64,000 nt of DNA, from positions 248,001 to 312,000 of the forward strand of contig MCGO01000012.1 of the NCBI GenBank assembly GCA_002104985.1, in the 5' to 3' direction. Each line of letters starts with the position of its first letter. The first letter of the stretch is position 1. The position numbers and the translations under genes were made by a program. Origin of the DNA: Rhizoclosmatium globosum (Eukaryota; Chytridiomycota; Chytridiomycetes; Chytridiales; Chytriomycetaceae). Below the pieces are notes generated by a model, which made no database searches, was not told where the DNA came from, and worked only from the letters and a program-made list of their open reading frames with translations. Positions 54,976-64,000 of this stretch are shown piece after piece.

Positions 54976-57441
54976 AGGAGTTTGAGAGCCATATATAACA
55001 AAAAACCAAAAAATAATATTTCTTTGTAAGTTTCTAAGTGCAAGCGGTTAACTTTGACTGACAACACGTTCTTAGTAATTCACACCTTGACTTCAAAAAC
55101 ACCAACACATACAATCACTTTCACTTGTTTTTTACTTTTAGTTGTGTAAGTTTCAAGACTAGTCTGGATTTCACTCACAATTTACCGTGATAGGTACGAG
55201 GGATCAAAGAAACAAACAATTTACAGGCGTGAGTCTCCTGGCCACGACCTACCACCCTTTGCATTAAAATCAGTTATTGAAAGGAGAAAAGGTGAACTTT
55301 TACTAATTGAACAACATACTCACTAACCAATCAATCTGTACAGTTACGTCCCTATTTTCTTTCTGCAATCAAAAGGAATCCAATGAATGTAGTCACCAAC
55401 AAAGCAACGCCCCGCTAAATTGGAATACGGAGTTTGACCAAAGAATTCCATTTAAGAAGTACAACGCTTCTTCTGGTACCATAAATCGACCACACTGGCA
55501 TATTCTTAGACAATTGACCAGCGTTGGGATTGGATATAAACGAAAACTTTCGTTTTGGATTCTCTATTCTGTGAACCGTAACTTGCAGTAAGACATTACT
55601 CAAACCGCTTGTGACACATGCCTTTATATTGCATTTGCTGGAGCTAATGGAATGACCGCGATTGTTTAAACAAAGCCGCCTTGGAATAAGCTAATACGGA
55701 TTTGTGAAGCAAATGGAAACGACAAGAAATCGACTCCTACCATCAAGCATCCAGCAATGACACCAATTTCACTGTTATATATACCTCAGAACTATTCGAG
55801 CAATTTTGACAAAACGTATCACAAAATCTTTATCACGAAAGTAAATTAGCTCATTCTCCTCACTGTTCCTGGGGGTCTATACTTGGCAGAAGTTAATCAA
55901 AATACGTCTGGAAGGTAAAAGAAATCAAGGGAAAGCAACAACACAAAGAAAAATACTGCGGTATCATCAACGATACGAGCAAAATATGGCCTATACTGAA
56001 TGCCACAGAAAGGCGGATTTTTTCACGAGACCACTCCGCCTTATATTTATACATACAAGTCCATTAAGAATGTGACAAAGCCGAAATTTGCAATAGTTTG
56101 TCTTTTAATTATCTCTCTCTGTGAACAAGACAGCGTTATGGCTTAATTGAGTTTGTTTGTAGTTGGTTGAACTGATTTGAAAAGGGAATGGACTCATCAA
56201 ACCAAAGACACCGCATAGCAGTTAAAAATATGGAACTCAGCTGGATATTAAAGTAATTGGACAAGGAAATCTAGCTCTAATACTCTTAATGAAATCAGTG
56301 CCGCGTTATCAAAATTGAGAAACAAGAAACTGAGTTCGTGTAAATATGCACATTTATTTGGTGACAAATGTGACAGAATATTTGCGTTTCAACGTAAACC
56401 CCTCAGTGATTTTGAACCAAATGGCATAATTCTATGAGTCTGGAAGTGTATCCCTTGCTTTTTGGTAGGATGCTGGGTAGGATGTGGATAGCAGACGACA
56501 AAATGAATTAGGCAGCTAAAATTGTGGATATTTAGCAAATACTGAGAAAGGTTACATCAGTCACGAGCAGAAGGTGACCATACAGAACAAATTGGAAGGC
56601 ACAACAATGCCCAATTTGAAACAAATGAAAATGATCCTCCTCGTACGCCTTGCAAACTATTCGGACGTCGACGCCGCTGTCTCAGCCGCGGCAACGGCGT
56701 TTGAGCCCTGTCGAAACACCCCGCGACGCTCGCTCAAAGATCCTTCTTGGTGGAAGCACATGAGTGGAAATAGTTACAAGGCCAAGTGGGTTCAAAGTGT
56801 GAATCATAAATGCAAGGCCGTCATTACATATCGAAATATAACAAGACGCCATTTAATCTGGCACATTTGCATCATGGAAAAATTTCTGCCATTGGCGACG
56901 AAGGTATCTCAAAAACAACGATTATGTTGAACGTGGAATGGAACTTACGTTGGCGGTGAAGTTATTGGAAGTCCGATTCTTGTTCAAGTACATCACAACT
57001 TATATAAATGAATGTTGGACTCGTGTTGGAATGTTAGTGTTTCGTTGAAGGCATCGCGATGAGAGGGAATGTGTAGAGAGATTGTGAGACCTAGTTTAAA
57101 TAACAGCAGCAAGCATGGTTAAATGGATCAAGGACAATTGTAGTGTTTGGATAAGTGAGGAAAATGCTGTGAAAGCTTATGTTGACGCTTGGAATATTGC
57201 AACAGTCAGAACAGAGGTGGAAGGATAAGGAAAGCGGTGAGACTGGGGTGATGCTGGTTGCGATTGACCGAAAAATCTAGAATTATCGAGATTAATAGAA
57301 AGCAATAAGTTTTGAGAATGAATGTGAAGAGCGGATTAATGTGTTTAATAAAAGTAGGAGTTGACTCACAGAAACGAAACGTTGCACCCCTGGAATCTGA
57401 GTAATTAATACCAAAATGTTTTTTATCTGAAACAGATCACA
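54976..57441 (+). other. Gene-poor 2.5-kb interval
   Basis: The AT-rich interval has no gene that can be assembled with confidence. At 56600-56840 one frame reads LVRLANYSDVDAAVSAAATA and then RRSLKDPSWWKHM; the opening resembles the start of a GNAT acetyltransferase, so a fragment of one is possible, but no motif A follows. Other long frames (55307-55591) look random. Confidence 0.35.
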
Positions 57442-58030
57442 AATAAGTATCAAAATCATAAGTGCGAGGAGGACCAAATCGTCAAACTCAAACGTATGGT
57501 GCGTTTATTTTGAAGGCATGGTCTCTAAAACTTTTAAATGACAAATACAGAAACAAGAGGCAAAAATTGCAGCGTATGAGGAGGTAATCATTTTCTACTT
57601 TCACCACATAGCTGTCAAGTGCGTGGCGCAATCCCATAAGTCGTCACCTGCGCACCAAATGCGTTCTTCATAATTCTTACTAATTTGGAATACACTCGCA
57701 TTTTGAGACGGTGGACTCAACCTATACGGCAGAGAAGTATGCGGAAAGAAACGCCATTAAGAACGTCGCTCAGTCCCGTATGGGTAATTACATCGACTCA
57801 AATTTACATTCGCTACCATGGTCTTTTTGACCCCCCCACTTTGAACAGTGGCGCCAAGAACAGTTCAAACTTGACCAGTTTGAACTTGTACTGTTCGAAA
57901 GATGTCCGTCCTCTATCATCCAGCAACTTGAGATGTACCGTAATTGGTACAACATGGGTCTCATTACAGAAGACAAGCTTGAAGAGCTTAAAGTGGCTTG
58001 TCACTGTGCTTTGCGGTTTCTTGCAGTAGT
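57442..58030 (+). pseudogene. Internally deleted, frameshifted copy of the 53514-54975 gene
   Basis: Segments align to the parent in order. EDQIVKLKRM with a donor-like gtgcgt corresponds to the parent's EDQLRAENKELRL exon; QEAKIAAYEE corresponds to EQETNANAFHE. The next match jumps to SHFETVDSTYTAEKYAERNA, so the three exons for the middle of the parent are gone. Within the last part a stop (TCTTTTTGA near 57822) and a C-run (57829-57836) break the frame before HFEQWRQEQFKLDQFELVLF. The retained intron-like spacers show it arose by DNA duplication, not by retrocopying. Confidence 0.72.
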
Positions 58031-58782
58031 TAAGAATGGTTCTTGAATTTATGTAAATCGAATCATGGCCCACAGCTTCAAGCATATTATTGATTATGAG
58101 CATGGAGGTTGTAGCGAACTACATTGTTTGAGTATTTGAAACAGGAAATCTAAGGAAGTGAAGAAACAATGGAAGCTTAAGTAATAATTTGAACTGGCTG
58201 AATCTATCGGTACGGAATGGATTTGGTGTTCTTAACCAAATCGAATCAAATGAAATGAAGGAGGATGATTGGAGTAGAAGATACAAAGATCATCGTTTAC
58301 GTAGTTATGTTGCTGATGTAGACGTGAACTGATGATAGATAATTGGGAATGATATTGCTTGCAATGTGTTAACGTGAATGCTTGGTTGTAGATTTACACC
58401 ATAATCGTGAATGGAAGATTGAAGGAAATATGGATTGGAATGTGATTGTGATTGTGGCTGTGACTGTGTGAATATTTCGAAGTTCTATTTATGAAGTGAA
58501 CATTGCGGTGAATGTCATAGTTGCAGCTGATGGAATATATTGAGAATGTAGCAGTGAATGTGAATGAGATTATGTTGATTGCATTTGTTAATCTGAAATG
58601 GAATGGAAAAATGTAGTTGCTGTTTGTAATGGAATGAAAGATAAGCGAATGTAAATGTGAATGTGTTTGCTTGTAGTAGTGATTATGATTGTGATTGTGA
58701 TTCATGTTGATTTTTAAAGTATATGGAATGTACCGAGTTTGTGTTTGGAAGGGAGAATAAAGCAAAGCGAAAGCAATATTTA
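58031..58782. repeat. Degenerate TGTGAATG/TGATTG-type low-complexity tract
   Basis: From about 58430 to 58705 the plus strand is full of short GTGAATGT, TGATTGTG and GTAAATGTG units without one perfect period. The antisense frame encodes an Asn/His alternation (NHNHNHNH) that is an artefact of the repeats, not a gene. No other feature is visible in 58031-58430. Confidence 0.5.
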
Positions 58783-59897
58783 TTAATCAAACATGGAGAA
58801 GGCAGGATCATCCTTGGATAAAGTCTCAACATTTTCTGGATTAACGGCTGTCCGTTGCTTCTTTGAGTTTTGTTTTTCCTCAGATTCTTCTTCAAACTCT
58901 TCAGCCAGCATTGAATTCTCAGCCCACCCAATCATGATTTCGTCATTGGGAGCGTGAATGGCTGCACGAAGCTCAAATGGCGGAAGAGGAGCGTCTGGCC
59001 ACGACTCTTTGACTTCCACAGCACGCCGTTTCCATTCTTTTGCTGAAATATCGAGGGATCCCTTTCCGTCCGATCCTGCCGCCATTCCTACAACGACGGC
59101 ATTTTCGTTATCGTCATCCATTCTGCTCGATGCTTGTGCATCCAGCATGGTACGAACAACAGGCATGGTCCGTCGCACCAAGTCTTCGACTTTAGCACGG
59201 TCGTCGCCAACACCAGCATTAATGACAAGTGCACCATCCCATCCATCATTTTCTTTTGTCTTGAGCAATTTTGTCAAGGACTTGAAAAACTTTTCGTTGA
59301 TGAGAGCAGGTGGGAACTCTCCGCGGGTGTACACGTCGAGAAGAACGACATCGTAACGACATTCCAAGTCTGAGACAGCGGCGGCCACGAAAGCTTCCGC
59401 ATTGGTCACACGAACAGTGGCAGGCCGAGCCTCTGGATCAATTTTGAAGTGTTGTGGTTCGTCATCACCGTCACCGAGGATTCCATCGTCAGCGGAGAGG
59501 AGTGAAGGGACACATTTGACTCCAAACCATCGTTCAGCGACTTTCACGACACGAGGATCGATTTCGACGGCTTCGAGGTTGATTCCTGGCCAGTGACGGC
59601 CAATAAAGGAGGCCATTGCTCCTCCACCAAGGCCAATGAGGAGGGCTTTGCCGCGACCAGATTTTCGGGTAGATAGAAACCGGCACATGTCATAGCGCAT
59701 GTGTACCAGGATTCCAGGTGAGAGCCTGGGGGAGGATGATCGAGGTCGACTTCAGTCTCACGGAATGAAGGAATTCCATGCCAAGGACCGAGAACCAAGT
59801 GTCGAGTGAATGCAAGTTGAGTTTCTTTTCCGTTTTCGTCATCATTATCTTCCTCCTCCTCATCATCATCATCTTGTGCCACATCTACGATTGTCAT
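58783..59897 (-). CDS. Spermidine-synthase-fold (METTL13-like) methyltransferase, with apparent frame change
   Basis: Starts MTIVDVAQDDDDEEEEDNDD, then QLAFTRHLVLGPWHGIPSFR. Another frame continues MRYDMCRFLSTRKSGRGKAL, then LLIGLGGGAMASFIGRHWPG (SAM-binding glycine loop), LEAVEIDPRVVKVAERWFGV (acidic residue after the second strand) and YDVVLLDVYTRGEFPPALIN. C-terminus acidic and basic, ending DDPAFSMFD. Between about 59700 and 59715 the frame shifts by one without an intron of reasonable length; reading HLGILVHMRYDMC across the break would be smooth. Either an assembly indel or a real lesion. METTL13-like enzymes methylate eEF1A; the target here is not known. Confidence 0.68.
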
Positions 59898-59981
59898 GGC
59901 TAGTTTGTGAGGGAGAGGGGTTTTGTCTGTTGTTGGAGTGAATTTGTTTGTTTCCGGTTCGTGGTAGCGAATTCGGGCAGG

Positions 59982-60233
59982 CTATTGTGGGAAGTGGCCA
60001 GTTAGTATTGTTGGGAATGGGAGGCATGTTACATACCCAACAGAGCGAGCCATCAATAGGATTCGCATACGGAGAAGTGATTGTAGAGAGCTCAAAAGAA
60101 GTGTCAGGGCCCAGTAGTCTTTTGGGTCGAGCTGGTCGCCAAAGACAGAAGCAGCCAGATCTGGGGGTGAGTCCTGCGACTCACCCGTTGTTGGGTTCAC
60201 ATAGACCGGACGTCCTCGGCCTGTTCCAACCAA
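59982..60233 (-). CDS. Small protein of unknown function
   Basis: An 83-codon frame, MVGTGRGRPVYVNPTTGESQ then DLAASVFGDQLDPKDYWALT. RPVYVNPTTGESQ is WW-domain-like at its end, but the remaining part is not. A neighbouring frame gives YANPIDGSLCWVCNMPP, so the true product may involve a splice or a frame change near 60090. Function unknown. Lies between the methyltransferase start (84 nt) and the next small gene (34 nt). Confidence 0.35.
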   Translation of the reverse strand: MVGTGRGRPVYVNPTTGESQDSPPDLAASVFGDQLDPKDYWALTLLLSSLQSLLRMRILLMARSVGYVTCLPFPTILTGHFPQ

Positions 60234-60267
60234 CTTAATCTAATCTAATCTAATTCAAGTTTCCAGT

Positions 60268-60609
60268 TCAATTCAACGCACCAGTTCCGTCGTCGTCCAC
60301 GTGCCATCCGTGTTCCTGCAGCGTTGTTGTCCCGGCATCGCAGAGCGCCGCAAGAAGAATCAGCGCGGCATCGGCGAGATCAATGACTGTTTGCGGAGTG
60401 CGCGTGGCGTCCGGGGCAAGCGAGTCGGCCCGGCGGAACGGCATTTGGGCCGCGTGGAGGAGCGACGGCACGCTGTCACTCAAAACAATGTCGATGGCAC
60501 GCACCCGCGACGACTCAAGGTGTCCGAGAAGTGTCCGCGCGGCAGTCGCTCGCTCCCGGGGCGTGCGCGATGGTGCAAGTTGTTGGGCAAGCTCAAGGCA
60601 CAAGTCCAT
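60268..60609 (-). CDS. Small helical protein of unknown function
   Basis: A 113-residue protein starting MDLCLELAQQLAPSRTPRER, helical and alanine-rich (DLADAALILLAALCDAG), ending VDDDGTGALN. The pattern could be ARM/HEAT-like, but it is too short to assign. GC-rich compared with the flanks. The start was moved to the ATG at 60609, since the longer upstream frame starts inside the AT-rich promoter. Confidence 0.5.
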   Translation of the reverse strand: MDLCLELAQQLAPSRTPRERATAARTLLGHLESSRVRAIDIVLSDSVPSLLHAAQMPFRRADSLAPDATRTPQTVIDLADAALILLAALCDAGTTTLQEHGWHVDDDGTGALN

Positions 60610-60789
60610 TTGATTTGTGGAATTCAAAAACAAAAAGAAAAAAGTGTCGAGATAATAAGTTTATACAAAAGTTTATTTAAAGGAATCATCAAGAACTTCC
60701 CTCCTTCATCACACTTCAAATAAAAATAGCCAGAACAGCAAGCAATATACAAGAAAATCAATCCACAAAGTCCCCTTCCCCACCAGCAA

Positions 60790-63263
60790 CTATTTGTTGG
60801 CAGCAGTCCGTTTCGCAACTGCATCCGCAAACTGCGACATTACATTCCTCTCAACACTCCTTCCCCCAAATCCACCACTTGGTCCACTACTTCGGCCCAA
60901 ACTTCCAATCCCACCAAACGATGTGGAAGTAGATGAGTACGTCACTGGCGGATGCCTATTCCGGAAACTTGATGAGAAACTACCGACATTCGCTGATGGC
61001 CCAAGTTCAGGAGACGGTGCTGCCAATCCAGTTGCAGCAAGCAGTGGCAGCAACCCTTGACCACCCGGTCCTTCTTCTGGAATAACTTGTCCAACAAAGG
61101 AAGATGGTGTTCCTGAAAATGAGCCACGAGCAGCGAAAGGTCCCAACAGAGGACTGTGTTGCACTGACGCCAAAACACGGCAGCCTCTTCTTCATCCCAC
61201 GGTCCTTCGTCATCATAAAACGAATCCCGCGATTGATTTTGTTGATGTTGGTGTTCGTCAATTCCATCAATCATGAACTGTAGTCCATCGTCAAGGTCCA
61301 TTTTGCCCATACTGACGCTGCGACCACGATTTCTTACAACTGTTGCTGCTGCGGGCGGAAGTTGCTTGCTGCTCCTTCGCTTCTTGATTCCTCCAGATGT
61401 GATACCGACAGCTTTCAGTGACGGCGACAATGTTGCACCAATTGCTAACCCGTCTGGTTGATAGAAGCCACTTTGTACGCTTCCACTCAATGATCCGTAC
61501 ACACTGCTATTGAATCCTGTGGCTCCATTGCTTACATAGCTTCCAGCACCTGTGGCAGAATAACTTCCAACCTCACTTCCACCACTCTTTTTCATAAACA
61601 ACAATAACTTGGCTCTTCATCCAACCCTTCCACAAAGTCATCCTCCTCTTCTTCCTCAAAGTGATCAAACTCGTCCTCATCTTCACTCAACTCCTCCTCT
61701 TCCTCCTCCTCCTCATCCTCAGATTCCGAAAAGTCATTGAGATACAATTCCCCGAGTCCTACAGGTAAGAAAGCATGCTGTTGATCAAACTGAGACCAAT
61801 CGCTTGTTGGAGGTGTGGCAGACTTGTACTGAGACGGTCAAGACCAAGTCCTGCAACGGATCCTGCACGAGGACGGGAAACGAGACTTGGCGTGTAGTAT
61901 CGGTCAAGTAAAATGATGTGCTTCCAGCTGCAGCGCTGCTTGATAAAAACTGTGCAGCTGCGGCTGCTGATGATGAAGATCCAACGGGTCGCGGTCGTGA
62001 GGTACTTGTCCACGACCACCCGATTTTGGGGTTTTGAAACACCAGTCGTTGAATTTGCACGAGATCGCCGCATACTCAAAGGCTTTTCGTGGACTTTTTG
62101 GATGTGTGACTGGGGTAAGGTAGTCATTAACATCGAACAGTTATCACACACACCACACAAACAAAATACCTTCAAGTTTCCAAACTGAGAAAACGATTTT
62201 CCACACTGCTCACATGAAAACTGTTTCACATTCAAGTGGATCTTTTCGTGTGTGCGCAGGTTTCCTTGCTGAGAGAATTCTTTTGTACATCCTGGGTGTG
62301 AGCATTTGAATGGTTTGTCGCCTGTGTGTTTTCGTTCGTGTGTTTTGAGGTTTCCTTTTTGGTTGAAGCTTTTGTTGCAATATGTGCAGACGAATGGTCG
62401 TTCTCCAGTGTGTCGTCGTAGATGGATTTTGAGATGAGCGAGCTAAATTAATCAGTTGGTTATTAAGTTTTTGGGGAATAAGAAGGGGGTTTCGGAAATT
62501 GGAAAAGAAACGCCGCGTTTCAAGATCATCTCAGTAGCGTAAGCATTGAGGTGAAAAAGAATAGGATCGAAATTCCGACATACAAGTCAGAAAAAATAAA
62601 ATGAAGGTTCGAGATCCGAATATTTGGATATGACAAATACCTGAGCAAACGTCGCACTACAATCTGCCTCCGTACAAGGAAACTTCTTTTCATCCGAGGT
62701 CCCCTTCTTTCCCGCTAGACTTCTACTTAATCCGGGAGCGTCTTCCGCCTCCTCTCCGCCCTCTTCAGGATTTGTTGGTGAAGGTGTGTCTCCGGGTTTG
62801 TCAGCCGCCGCCGCCTTCTTCTTTGGAGCTCCACGGGGTTTCTTTCCTGGAAGTGAAGGACTTTTGGGGCTGTCAAGTCTTCTGAGACAGTTATCGTGGG
62901 TGCTAAAGGAGGGGTGCCTTCTTTTGATGGAGGCGATGGTTGACTGAACTTTAGTTGCGATGTTTTTGGAAGTGTATTTGATGATGTTGCTGATGCATTT
63001 GGCTGAAAGAGGAGAGTACTTGGTGACAGATGTGTCTGGTTGACTTGTGAAGGAGGTGTTGTCAGACCCGAAGTAGGGGTTCCTGTAGGAATGGCTGCTT
63101 CGTCTAGTGCAAAATCGGATGCTCCTGCTGCTAATGTCATTCTTTCCAAGTGAGGATACAATGGCGAGGCGGCGGTGAAGGCATTAATGCCTGGGGTGAG
63201 TTTCGGATTGACTGGATTCATTCCTTTGCTTCTATTGTCTCTAGTGTATATCGGGGTAAGCAA
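60790..63263 (-). CDS. C2H2 zinc-finger protein with four fingers
   Basis: Starts [20 protein letters not shown], with a Pro/Ser/Thr-rich N-terminus and a basic cluster [17 protein letters not shown] after an intron (about 62886-62953). Four C2H2 fingers follow: [23 protein letters not shown] (split by an intron near 62455-62640), [41 protein letters not shown] and [28 protein letters not shown] and TGDKPF linkers are present. After an acidic stretch ([20 protein letters not shown]) the C-terminus is Ser/Gly-rich and ends [11 protein letters not shown] sequence-specific DNA-binding factor by family; target unknown. Some introns in 61150-61760 are inferred from frame only. Confidence 0.72.
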
Positions 63264-63672
63264 GTGAATGATTGCTATCGAAGGAGGTTTGATGTCAGGC
63301 AGGGCCGTTATAGCTACGTTGCAGTCTCTGATAGGGTGGCTCGTTCTGAAGTCCTTTGCTTATCAAGACCCCGAAACCAGCTGATTCCACCCTTTGAGGA
63401 GCATTCAACTGATCCAGTAGCTTGAATAGATGATCGGAGGTTCTTGGCTCACCTGGAAGGTACAATGATGGTGGGCCGGCCCTTGAAATCGCAAAACAAA
63501 ACAAAGACTGGGGAAAAAAAGAAAACAAGAGAACGATCGCTGCGGCCCCACGCGCCGCAAATCTTATCCACTATTGAAGAATATAAGTTTCATTGGATTC
63601 CTCAATATTCTATCTTGCTTAGTCCCAGCAATTATCCCCAAAACTACACACGCAATTTGTCACACTCCTACA

Positions 63673-64000
63673 TCAATCATCATCCTCATCGAATGCAGCC
63701 AAAACAGCATTCTCTTCTTCTTCGTCCAAATCATTTTCCATCCCTTCATACTCTTTTGTGTCCACATCCACATCCCCCTCCCCAATCATGTTCATATCAG
63801 ACTGCGCCAGAGTCCTATCCTTCTCAAACAGTGCCTTCCCCGTAACCTTTCCTTTGTTCGCCGCATCTTTCGCAAGCTGTTTCGCACCCGCAGCCCCAAC
63901 CTTCTCCAACAACTTCCGCTTCTCCTCCTCAGCCTGTTCCTTCAAAAACCGCACCCGCCATTCAAGGAACGACTCGGTCGTTACTTTTGTTCCAGCAAGA
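63673..64000 (-). CDS. RWDD1: RWDD1/Gir2 (DFRP2) family protein, 3' part only
   Basis: The gene continues past the right edge. In the window it reads LAGTKVTTESFLEWRVRFLK, a helical EEEKRKLLEKVGAAGAKQ stretch, then GKVTGKALFEKDRTLAQSDM and an acidic end ...LAAFDEDDD. GTxVTxExFLxW and the TGxxLFExDxxLxxSD block are typical of RWDD1/Gir2, which binds DRG2-type GTPases and Gcn1. The RWD domain itself lies outside the window. Confidence 0.78.
   Translation of the reverse strand, partial: LAGTKVTTESFLEWRVRFLKEQAEEEKRKLLEKVGAAGAKQLAKDAANKGKVTGKALFEKDRTLAQSDMNMIGEGDVDVDTKEYEGMENDLDEEEENAVLAAFDEDDD

Noticed and set aside
56574..56930. Possible truncated GNAT-like gene
   Set aside because: Only the first 20 residues look like GNAT (VRLANYSDVDAAV); the acetyl-CoA motif is missing.
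58394..58765. Minus-strand frame rich in Asn-His repeats
   Set aside because: It is the antisense of a degenerate TGTGAA/TGATTG tract; no domain, no splice context, and composition is set by the repeat.

Overview
This window is nuclear DNA of a eukaryote with compact genes, many short spliceosomal introns (mostly about 45-70 nt, GT-AG), intergenic gaps that are often under 100 nt, and AATAAA-type signals just after or overlapping stop codons. The best guess is an early-diverging, zoosporic (chytrid-like) fungus. This is an inference from three things: mitochondrial MSH1 and dynactin p24 genes, a CCDC92-type coiled-coil protein of the kind linked to cilia, and an expanded family of F-box/ankyrin proteins with a DPRVDPS repeat signature. 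Roughly 40 genes are described; no mobile element, CRISPR array or rRNA was seen.

Left part (1-26.9 kb). A Q/P-rich gene broken by several frame changes, then a minus-strand membrane protein. Two full-length ABCC-type transporters (4003-8215 and 14948-19200) follow, separated by a class I aminotransferase, FRA10AC1, an Ala/Ser/Pro-rich protein and an F-box/ankyrin gene. Then come GATC, a multi-pass membrane protein, a second F-box/ankyrin gene and mitochondrial MSH1. The ABC and F-box/ankyrin pairs are both locally duplicated. The ABC pair shows patches of near identity that include an intron, pointing to gene conversion.

Middle part (27-42.4 kb). A divergent histone H4/H3 pair has direct and inverted repeats in its shared promoter. 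Next are a CCDC92-like protein, arginyl-tRNA synthetase with a GST-like N-terminus, CPSF30, two paralogous small coiled-coil proteins, four GNAT acetyltransferase paralogues around an SPFH/band-7 protein, CSTF2 with a 15-nt microexon, and a PIH1-domain protein. Two 3'-end processing factors (CPSF30, CSTF2) lie within 9 kb.

Right part (42.5-64 kb). A long golgin-like coiled-coil protein, dynactin p24, an ADF-H-like plus PH protein, a chromo-barrel protein, a PQ-loop vacuolar transporter, tRNA-Glu(CTC), a coiled-coil protein with an internally deleted pseudogene copy 2.5 kb downstream, a spermidine-synthase-fold methyltransferase, two small unknown proteins, a C2H2 zinc-finger protein, and the 3' part of RWDD1/Gir2, cut by the window edge.

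The gene order does not reveal one pathway. The strongest candidates for follow-up are the mosaic gene conversion between the ABC transporters, the GNAT cluster, the histone promoter repeats, the CSTF2 microexon, and stop codons that double as poly(A) signals. All coordinates and intron calls were worked out by reading the sequence; no database search or alignment program was run.
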